NCBI GenBank assembly: GCA_007122945.1
Contig: SKSP01000034.1
Span: 1-10,558 of the forward strand
Length of the DNA stretch: 10,558 nt
DNA from: Ilumatobacteraceae bacterium
GTDB taxonomy: Bacteria; Actinomycetota; Acidimicrobiia; Acidimicrobiales; Ilumatobacteraceae
Direction: 5' to 3'
Under the pieces are notes generated by a model. It made no database searches, was not told where the DNA came from, and saw only the letters and a program-made list of their open reading frames with translations. The position numbers and the translations under genes are program-made. Positions 5,896 to 10,558 of this stretch are shown here, one piece after another (position 1 is the stretch's first letter; every line of letters starts with the position of its first letter).

Positions 5896-6106
5896 TCGCG
5901 TCGGCCGCGGCGCCCGACTTCAGCGCGTCGAACAACTCACCGGTGTGACCGGCGGCCTTCAGGCGACCCCGCATGAACTCGACGTCGGGTGCGAAGCCGT
6001 CGGCGGCGGCGACGTCGAGCGGCACGGTGACGACGACGTCGGCCTCGTCGGGGCCCTCGACCCGCTCGTCGCCCTTTCCGACCACGACTCGGTACTGCAC
6101 GCTCAC
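5870..6106 (-). CDS. Small SCP2-like (sterol carrier) domain protein
   Basis: A 78-residue protein. The central part reads like the second half of an SCP2 domain: a DVVVTVPLDVAAADG strand-helix block (residues 24-38), then VEFMRGRLKAAGHTG (42-56), where FM-x-GRLK-x-x-G is the typical lipid-pocket motif. SCP2 domains bind acyl-CoA, fatty acids or sterols. At 78 residues it is shorter than the usual 100 or so, because the N-terminal strands are abbreviated. An in-frame TGA shortly upstream excludes a much longer start. The GTG at 6106 has a good GAGGAG site 6 nt upstream. It lies 65 bp downstream of mca on the same strand, probably cotranscribed, and its 3' end overlaps the deacetylase gene by 26 bp. 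Gene reality is well supported; the lipid-binding role is inference. Confidence 0.72.
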   Translation of the reverse strand: MSVQYRVVVGKGDERVEGPDEADVVVTVPLDVAAADGFAPDVEFMRGRLKAAGHTGELFDALKSGAAADAISRLASRP

Positions 6107-6112
6107 CCGTCG

Positions 6113-6118
6113 CTCCTC
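6113..6118 (-). promoter_or_regulatory. Shine-Dalgarno (GAGGAG) of the SCP2-like gene
   Basis: GAGGAG ends 6 nt before the GTG at 6106. It decides the start of the SCP2-like gene. The gene has no TANNNT element at leaderless spacing, so it probably depends on the mca transcript. Confidence 0.6.
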
Positions 6119-6146
6119 GACGGCCGTTCCTCACTGGTCGCGATCA

Positions 6147-6174
6147 CCGGTCGCCCCTCACCGGTCGCCCCTCA
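6147..6174 (-). repeat. 14-bp tandem duplication covering the mca stop codon
   Basis: The plus-strand unit ccggtcgcccctca occurs twice, at 6147-6160 and 6161-6174, followed by a third ccgg. The second copy contains the mca stop codon (tca at 6172-6174), so the duplication repeats the stop context in the mca to SCP2 intergenic region. No function is evident. Confidence 0.8.
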
Positions 6175-7080
6175 CCGGCCGACCCGCACGCCGACACCGG
6201 CGAACAGGTCGCGCTCGTCGTCGCCCTCGGGGATCGGCCCGACCAGCGACCGGGCGAGGATCCAGTCCTCCCACGGGTAGGTGGCGGCGAGCTCGTCGTC
6301 GTCGAGCCCGAACCAGAAGCCGGCGGACGGATCGACCTGCGTCGCATGGGCCTGCAGCGCGCCCGAACGCGCCCACATGTACTCCGACACGTCGATCCTG
6401 GTCGTGATGCGATGATCGGTGTCGGGCCGATCGAACCACTTGTCGTCGAAGGGCGACTCACCACGCTTGGCGAGCAGCGCCTCGTGGATCGCCAGGATGC
6501 GGGCCTTCGACCACGCCGAGTAGTACAGCTTCACGGGCTGGTACGGCTCGCCGGCGTCGGGGTACCAGGCGGCATCGCCGGCCCGGTCGAACGCGAGGAC
6601 CGAGATGTCGTGGACGCGCAGGTGGTCCGGGTGCGGATAACCGCGCTGGTCGTCGCCATAGGTCATCACGACCTGGGGTCGCTCCCTCCGGATCACCTCG
6701 ACGAGCTTGCGAGTGGCCTCGTCGAGGTCGGCGCGGTGGAAGCAGTCCGGATGCGAGTTCGACGGCGAATCAGGCATCCCCGAGTCGCGGTACCCGAGCA
6801 TCACCACCTCGTCGAAACCGATCACCGCGACCGACGCCGCGAGCTCTGCCGGGCGCATGCGGACCACGAGCTCCCGCTCCTGTTCGGGGGTCAGACCGTG
6901 GAACGGCTGGCCGGGTTCGCGCAGCAGCGGGTTCTGCAGGTCGCCCTCCTCACCGCCGGTGCAGCACACGAGCACGGTCCGGACTCCCTCGGCGTGGTAC
7001 TTGGCGATCGTGGGGGCGCCCTTCGAGGCCTCGTCGTCGGGGTGGGCGTGCACGGAGAGCAGCGTGGGGCGATCGGACAC
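6172..7080 (-). CDS. mca: Mycothiol S-conjugate amidase
   Basis: A 302-residue zinc amidase of the MshB/Mca (LmbE-like) family. Mca cleaves mycothiol S-conjugates to a mercapturic acid and glucosaminyl-inositol, a cytosolic detoxification step specific to actinobacteria. The zinc site is clear: H13 and D16 in HAHPDDE and H153 in PHPDH, with D15 the likely general base, the same spacing as in MshB. The SKGA right after the first motif is typical of Mca rather than MshB. The ATLAY-like block here reads GAPTIAKYHAEGV, followed by VCCTGGEEGDLQNP, again Mca-like. Length matches the family. The GTG at 7080 places the zinc motif at residues 11-17 and has TAGCCT 7 nt upstream. The SCP2-like gene follows on the same strand. 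Confidence 0.93.
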   Translation of the reverse strand: MSDRPTLLSVHAHPDDEASKGAPTIAKYHAEGVRTVLVCCTGGEEGDLQNPLLREPGQPFHGLTPEQERELVVRMRPAELAASVAVIGFDEVVMLGYRDSGMPDSPSNSHPDCFHRADLDEATRKLVEVIRRERPQVVMTYGDDQRGYPHPDHLRVHDISVLAFDRAGDAAWYPDAGEPYQPVKLYYSAWSKARILAIHEALLAKRGESPFDDKWFDRPDTDHRITTRIDVSEYMWARSGALQAHATQVDPSAGFWFGLDDDELAATYPWEDWILARSLVGPIPEGDDERDLFAGVGVRVGR

Positions 7081-7087
7081 GGCGCCG

Positions 7088-7093
7088 AGGCTA
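7088..7093 (-). promoter_or_regulatory. Candidate -10 element (TAGCCT) for mca
   Basis: TAGCCT ends 7 nt before the mca GTG. It sits only 4 bp from the opposite-strand -10 candidate of the PEBP gene, so both upstream promoter regions would lie within or across the neighbouring gene. Confidence 0.5.
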
Positions 7094-7097
7094 TCGG

Positions 7098-7103
7098 TAC
7101 GCT
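7098..7103 (+). promoter_or_regulatory. Candidate -10 element (TACGCT) for the PEBP lipoprotein gene
   Basis: TACGCT ends 6 nt before the GTG at 7110. A possible -35, CGGACA (7074-7079, 18-bp spacer), would overlap the start of mca. Confidence 0.5.
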
Positions 7104-7109
7104 CCCGAC

Positions 7110-7835
7110 GTGGCCCGTCCTGCGCACCGAACACGCCGCGCCGCCCCGGCCCCGACGTCGGCCGGCGGGACGGCGGCCAGCAGGGCGGCCCGGGCGATCG
7201 GCGCCGCGGCGGCGAGCATCCTGGTGCTCGCTGCGTGCGCGACGGGAGACGGACGCGAGCTGCGACCACCGACCGAGCCGGCACCGACCACCACGGCTCC
7301 CGAGCACCTCGACGGAACGGTCGAGCTCCCGGCCGATGGCGAGCTCCCCGGGGAGTTCCCCGAGCCCGGTCCCGATGACGTCCCGATCGACCCTCCCCCG
7401 GCGTTCGAGGTGTTCGCCGCGTGGCGCGACGGCGCCGACATCTCACCGCGCCACACGTGTGACGGCGCCGACGTCTCGCCCGCGCTCACCTGGACCGGGG
7501 TCCCCGACGGCACGTTCGAGATCGCGATCGCCGTGATCGACGAGCAGGCCGCCGGGTTCGTGCACTGGGTGGTGACCGGGATCGACCCCGCGACCGTCTC
7601 CACGTTGGAGGGCCAGGTCCCGCCGGGCGCCACCGAGCACGCCAACGACTTCGGCGGCAGCGGGTGGGCCGGGCCGTGCCCGCCGGCGGACGCCACCCAC
7701 ACCTACCGGTTCACGGTGTACGCCCTCGACGCCGAGCTCGGCGGCATCGACGCCGAGTCGCCGTCGGCGATCGTCGCCCTGATCGAGGGCCTCGCGCTCG
7801 AGTCGACGAGTGTGACCGGGACGTTCAGCCGCTGA
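7110..7835 (+). CDS. PEBP (YbhB/YbcL, Raf-kinase-inhibitor-like) family lipoprotein
   Basis: A 241-residue secreted protein. The N-terminus has an Arg-rich n-region (residues 3-10), a hydrophobic stretch and the lipobox LAAC with C43 as the lipidation site, so it is expected to be anchored outside the membrane. A Pro/Thr/Glu-rich spacer (44-98) leads to a phosphatidylethanolamine-binding-protein domain (about 99-241) with the family landmarks DGADVSPALTW, AVIDEQAAGFVHWVV (H152) and GPCPPADATHTYRFTVYALD. Prokaryotic PEBP proteins have no settled function; anion or small-ligand binding and protease-inhibitor-like roles have been suggested for the family. The GTG at 7110 is 6 nt after TACGCT. 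It is divergent from mca across 29 bp and overlaps the convergent acyl-CoA dehydrogenase gene by 11 bp. Family and lipoprotein calls are strong; role unknown. Confidence 0.9.
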   Translation: MARPAHRTRRAAPAPTSAGGTAASRAARAIGAAAASILVLAACATGDGRELRPPTEPAPTTTAPEHLDGTVELPADGELPGEFPEPGPDDVPIDPPPAFEVFAAWRDGADISPRHTCDGADVSPALTWTGVPDGTFEIAIAVIDEQAAGFVHWVVTGIDPATVSTLEGQVPPGATEHANDFGGSGWAGPCPPADATHTYRFTVYALDAELGGIDAESPSAIVALIEGLALESTSVTGTFSR

Positions 7836-9180
7836 TCGCGAGTGCGTCCAGTTGGTCGGCGAACTTCTCGATCGCCGCGGCCCGGCGGGTGGGGACGTGC
7901 TCGGTCGGCGGCTCGGACGCCCGGTAACCCTTCAGCACCTGGCGGGCGACGGTCACCTTGTGGACCTCGTCGGGTCCGTCGTAGATCCGCGCCGCCCGGG
8001 CCGCCCGGTACATCGACTCGAGCGGGAGATCGGTCGTGTAGCCGAGGCTCCCGTGGATCTGGATCGCCCGGTCGATCACGTTGTAGAGCACCTTGGCGCC
8101 CCAGAACTTGATCACGCCGATCTCGACGCGGGCGTCGCTGTAGTGCTTCCCCGCCGCGTGCAACTGGTCCATCGTCCACGCCGCGTGCAACGTGAGCAGC
8201 CGGGCGGCCTGCCGCTCGGCGTAGCTCTCGGCGACCCAGTCCTGGATCATCTGCTTGTCGGCCAGGATCGAGCCGTGCGTGTAGCGGGTGAGGGCGCGCT
8301 CGCACAACATGTCGAACGCCCGCTGCGACTGGCCGAGCCAGCGCATGGCGTGATGGATCCGCCCCGGCCCGAGCCGCTTCTGGGCGAGCGAGAACCCCTG
8401 TCCGAGACCGGCCTCGCCGCCGACGATCGCGTCGAGCGGCACGCGGACGTCCTCGTAGAGGATCTCGGCGTGACCGCCCGGCTCGCCGGTCCTGTGGTCG
8501 GGCTCACCCATCGTCGGCACGTCGCGCACGATGTTCACGCCGGGCGTGTCGGTCGGGACGATGAACATCGAAAAGGACTGGTAGGCGCGAGATGGCGGGT
8601 GGGTCGACGGCTCGGTCTCGTCGTCGCCGGTACGCGCCATCACGATCAGGAAGTCAGCGATCGACGCGTTCGACGAGAACCACTTGTGGCCGTTGATCAC
8701 CCACTCGTCGCCGTCGCGAACGGCGGTGGTCGACAGCAACGTCGGATCCGCGCCCGCACCCGGCTCGGTCATCGAGAAGCACGAGCGGTACTTGCCGTCG
8801 AGCAACGGCTGCATCCACCGCTGCTTCTGCTCCTCGGTGCCACCCACCGCGATCAGCTCGGCATTGCCCGAATCGGGCGCCTGGTTCCCGAACACCGCCG
8901 GCGCGTACACGCACTGGCCCAGGATCTCGTGCATCAACCCGAGCTTCACCTGGCCGAACCCCAACCCGCCCATGTCGGGCGGGAGGTGCGCCGCCCACAA
9001 CCCCTGGCGCTTGACCTCCTCCTTCAACGGGTCGGTGATTCGGCGGAACGCCTCGCGGCCCTCCGGAGAGCGCCACTGCTCGGCGAGCGTCTCGAGCGGG
9101 ATGATCTCGTCCCGCACGAACTCGCGCATCCAGTCCAGCTTCTCCTGGAACTCCGGGTCGGTCGAGAAATCCCATGCCAT
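7825..9180 (-). CDS. Acyl-CoA dehydrogenase, ACAD10/ACAD11-like
   Basis: A 451-residue FAD-dependent acyl-CoA dehydrogenase catalysing alpha,beta-dehydrogenation of an acyl-CoA thioester with electrons passed to ETF; cytosolic. Order: N-terminal helical domain (to about 130); FAD-contact MTEPGAGADPT (137-147) and WVINGHKWFSSNA (160-172) in the beta domain; C-terminal helical domain with GPGRIHHAMRWLGQSQRAFD (271-290) and IQIHGSLGYTTDLPLE (374-389). The catalytic-base loop reads IYDGPDEVHK with D401 where many family members have Glu (YEGT). The DGPDEVH and RIHHAMRW blocks are typical of ACAD10/11-type enzymes, so Asp here is a subgroup trait rather than a defect. The ATG at 9180 has TAGGGT 7 nt upstream. 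No kinase domain is fused, unlike human ACAD11. Its 3' end overlaps the PEBP gene by 11 bp. Confidence 0.93.
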   Translation of the reverse strand: MAWDFSTDPEFQEKLDWMREFVRDEIIPLETLAEQWRSPEGREAFRRITDPLKEEVKRQGLWAAHLPPDMGGLGFGQVKLGLMHEILGQCVYAPAVFGNQAPDSGNAELIAVGGTEEQKQRWMQPLLDGKYRSCFSMTEPGAGADPTLLSTTAVRDGDEWVINGHKWFSSNASIADFLIVMARTGDDETEPSTHPPSRAYQSFSMFIVPTDTPGVNIVRDVPTMGEPDHRTGEPGGHAEILYEDVRVPLDAIVGGEAGLGQGFSLAQKRLGPGRIHHAMRWLGQSQRAFDMLCERALTRYTHGSILADKQMIQDWVAESYAERQAARLLTLHAAWTMDQLHAAGKHYSDARVEIGVIKFWGAKVLYNVIDRAIQIHGSLGYTTDLPLESMYRAARAARIYDGPDEVHKVTVARQVLKGYRASEPPTEHVPTRRAAAIEKFADQLDALAISG

Positions 9181-9187
9181 GCACGCG

Positions 9188-9193
9188 ACCCTA
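9188..9193 (-). promoter_or_regulatory. Candidate -10 element (TAGGGT) for the acyl-CoA dehydrogenase gene
   Basis: TAGGGT ends 7 nt before the ATG at 9180, in the 77-bp gap shared with the divergent DUF971 gene. Confidence 0.5.
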
Positions 9194-9244
9194 CGCCCGG
9201 GCCGCCCGCGCCGGCGGACCGGCCGACCGGCACCCTCACCCCGG

Positions 9245-9250
9245 TACCCT
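9245..9250 (+). promoter_or_regulatory. Candidate -10 element (TACCCT) for the DUF971 gene
   Basis: TACCCT ends 7 nt before the GTG at 9258 and decides that start over an earlier in-frame ATG at 9174, which lies inside the divergent gene. Confidence 0.5.
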
Positions 9251-9257
9251 CGCCGGT

Positions 9258-9563
9258 GTGCAGGCCACCCCCGCCCAGGTCGTCGACGTCGAGGTCGAGC
9301 GCGAGGTCGAGGTCCGCGTCACCTACGACGACGGCGTGACCGCCACGTTCCCGGTGCTGGAGCTGCGGCGTGCCTGCCCGTGCGCCGGCTGCCGCGGCAA
9401 GCGTGAGCACGACCGCCCCGCTTACGAGGGCTCGTCGGTGTCCATCCTGGACGCCGAGCTGCACGGCAACTGGGGCATCTCGCTGCGCTGGAGCGACGGC
9501 CACGACACCGGCATCTACGCCTGGCAGCACCTGCGATCCTGGTGGGACGCCCGCGGCGACTGA
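9258..9563 (+). CDS. DUF971 family protein (gamma-butyrobetaine hydroxylase N-terminal-like)
   Basis: A 101-residue single-domain protein of the DUF971 / GBBH-like N-terminal family. It matches throughout: VRVTYDDGVTATFPVLELRRACPCAGC, with cysteines C40, C42 and C45, then a GNWGISLRWSDGHDTGIYAW block and a terminal WQHLRSWWD. In other organisms the domain occurs alone, fused to Mrp/ApbC-type Fe-S assembly ATPases, or at the N-terminus of gamma-butyrobetaine hydroxylase, where its cysteines help bind zinc. Its standalone role is not established. The GTG at 9258 gives the family length; an upstream in-frame ATG (9174) would add 28 low-complexity residues read antisense to the acyl-CoA dehydrogenase start. 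The rhomboid gene follows after 15 bp, so the two may be cotranscribed. Confidence 0.88.
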   Translation: MQATPAQVVDVEVEREVEVRVTYDDGVTATFPVLELRRACPCAGCRGKREHDRPAYEGSSVSILDAELHGNWGISLRWSDGHDTGIYAWQHLRSWWDARGD

Positions 9564-9564
9564 A

Positions 9565-9570
9565 TACCCT
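9565..9570 (+). promoter_or_regulatory. Candidate -10 element (TACCCT) for the rhomboid gene
   Basis: TACCCT begins two bases after the DUF971 stop codon and ends 8 nt before the ATG at 9579, so the rhomboid gene may have its own start site as well as read-through from DUF971. Confidence 0.45.
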
Positions 9571-9578
9571 GGACGATC

Positions 9579-10514
9579 ATGGCGCTGCCCCCTCCGACCC
9601 CGCCCGGCCCCTCCGGCCCGACCGGCAGCCGGGTCGACCACGAGACGACCTGCTACCGCCACCGTGACCGACCGGCCGGCCGGCGCTGCACCCGGTGCGG
9701 CAACTGGGCGTGCGACGAGTGCCTCGTCCAGGCCGCCGTGGGCAGCAACTGCCTCGACTGCGCCCGTGCCTCGCGGCCCGACGTCGCCACCCGGGCCCGC
9801 TTCTGGAGCGCCCGGCAGACCCTGTTGGTCACGATGTCGCTGATGGCGGTCAACGTGGCCGTGTTCGTCTGGGTGATCATCCAGGACCCGTCCAGCGTCG
9901 GCCAGCGCGGCATCTCGCGCGGTCAGGCCCAGCTCGGGTTGTCCGCGGACGTGATCGAGCGGGGCGTGATCTTCCAGTTCTCCGACGGCGCGTACATCGC
10001 CGGGCCGGGCGAGTGGTACCGCATCGTCACGTCCGGCTTCCTCCACTTCGGCTTGTTGCACATCGCGTTCAACATGTACCTGCTGTACCTGCTCGGCCAG
10101 CTGCTCGAACCGAGCCTCGGCCGGGTCCGGTTCGCCCTGCTGTACTTCGCGGCGCTGGTCGGTGGATCGGCGGGGGCGATGATCCTCCAGCCGAGCGGGT
10201 TCCACGGCGGCGCGTCGGGCGCGGTGTTCGGCCTGATGGGTGCCGCGTTCGTCGGCTACAGCATCCGCGGTGTGAACCCGTTCTCGACGGGCATCGGGAC
10301 GATCCTCGTGCTCAACCTGCTGATCACGTTCACGATCCCGGGGATCTCCATCGGCGGCCACCTCGGCGGCGTCGTGGCGGGAGCGCTGGCCGGCTTCGTC
10401 GTGCTGGCGCCGGGCCACAAGGGCTACCCGCGATGGGCGACGTACGCGTTCCCCGCGGCGCTGATCGTCGTCAGCCTGGTGCTCACCGTCCTCGCCATCA
10501 ACGGCACCATCTGA
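9579..10514 (+). CDS. Rhomboid family intramembrane serine protease with N-terminal B-box-like zinc finger
   Basis: A 311-residue membrane protein. After a Pro-rich start, residues 25-61 hold eight potential zinc ligands: C25, H28, C37, C40, C45, C48, C58 and C61, a B-box/DUF-type zinc finger spacing seen in actinobacterial rhomboids. The first membrane segment is at about 80-101, followed by a periplasmic-type loop and the six-helix rhomboid core. Core landmarks: WYRIVTSGFLHFG, H161 and N165 in HIAFN (oxyanion side), the catalytic S213 in GASGAVFG and the catalytic H261 in IGGHLGG; a last segment spans about 288-307. Both dyad residues are present, so it should be an active protease cleaving transmembrane substrates; the substrate is unknown. 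The finger would be cytoplasmic and may bind a partner (inference). The ATG at 9579 is 8 nt after TACCCT and 15 bp after DUF971. Confidence 0.92.
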   Translation: MALPPPTPPGPSGPTGSRVDHETTCYRHRDRPAGRRCTRCGNWACDECLVQAAVGSNCLDCARASRPDVATRARFWSARQTLLVTMSLMAVNVAVFVWVIIQDPSSVGQRGISRGQAQLGLSADVIERGVIFQFSDGAYIAGPGEWYRIVTSGFLHFGLLHIAFNMYLLYLLGQLLEPSLGRVRFALLYFAALVGGSAGAMILQPSGFHGGASGAVFGLMGAAFVGYSIRGVNPFSTGIGTILVLNLLITFTIPGISIGGHLGGVVAGALAGFVVLAPGHKGYPRWATYAFPAALIVVSLVLTVLAINGTI

Positions 10515-10558
10515 CCCCCAGGCGCACCCACCCGCGCCCACCCGCACAGCCCGCACAA

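Noticed and set aside
9174..9257. Upstream ATG extension of the DUF971 gene
   Set aside because: It would overlap the divergent acyl-CoA dehydrogenase start and add a low-complexity tail absent from the family; the GTG at 9258 has the -10-like element at the usual spacing.
7852..9339. A 495-codon plus-strand frame antisense to the acyl-CoA dehydrogenase
   Set aside because: The opposite strand encodes a full acyl-CoA dehydrogenase; this product is His/Arg/Val-rich shadow sequence.
9024..10556. A 510-codon minus-strand frame opposite DUF971 and rhomboid
   Set aside because: Both sense genes have family motifs and start signals; the antisense product is low-complexity.

Overview
The window is very GC-rich, with GTG starts about as common as ATG and short gaps between genes. 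It encodes a mycothiol S-conjugate amidase, so the host is almost certainly an actinobacterium. A marine or soil member of the Acidimicrobiia (Ilumatobacter-like) would fit the gene repertoire and promoter style, but that placement is inference. I support eleven protein genes. I see no RNA gene, IS element, CRISPR array or gene-free stretch longer than about 120 bases.

Layout. Positions 1-1826 (minus) hold the 5' part of a large gene for a DUF4157 (eCIS core domain) protein with an HELTH putative zinc site and a degenerate pentapeptide-repeat linker; its C-terminus lies beyond the left edge. Upstream on the same strand is NudC (1944-2762). NudC is divergent from a nitrobindin (2788-3282), which is followed by a thiolase (3293-4480). 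A 13-bp G/C-rich tandem repeat separates the thiolase from a convergent DUF985 cupin (4595-5011). The cupin is divergent from a ChbG/YdjC-type deacetylase (5047-5895). The deacetylase overlaps tail-to-tail with a small SCP2-like protein (5870-6106), which lies downstream of Mca (6172-7080). Mca is divergent, across 29 bp, from a PEBP-family lipoprotein (7110-7835). The lipoprotein overlaps tail-to-tail with an ACAD10/11-like acyl-CoA dehydrogenase (7825-9180). Last come a DUF971 protein (9258-9563) and a rhomboid protease with an N-terminal zinc finger (9579-10514). The final 44 bases show nothing I can name.

How the genes work together. Most look like single-gene housekeeping units rather than a pathway. 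Shared themes are acyl-CoA and lipid metabolism (thiolase, acyl-CoA dehydrogenase, SCP2-like) and redox or nucleotide housekeeping (NudC, nitrobindin, Mca). A striking shared trait is regulatory. Eight of the eleven genes have a TANNNT -10-like hexamer ending only 6-9 nt before the start codon, which points to leaderless or near-leaderless mRNAs with one promoter per gene. The DUF4157 gene instead has a leader of about 60 nt and a Shine-Dalgarno-like site.

The most promising lead for an undescribed system is the DUF4157 protein: an orphan candidate effector or toxin of a contractile injection system whose C-terminal domain is cut off by the window edge.
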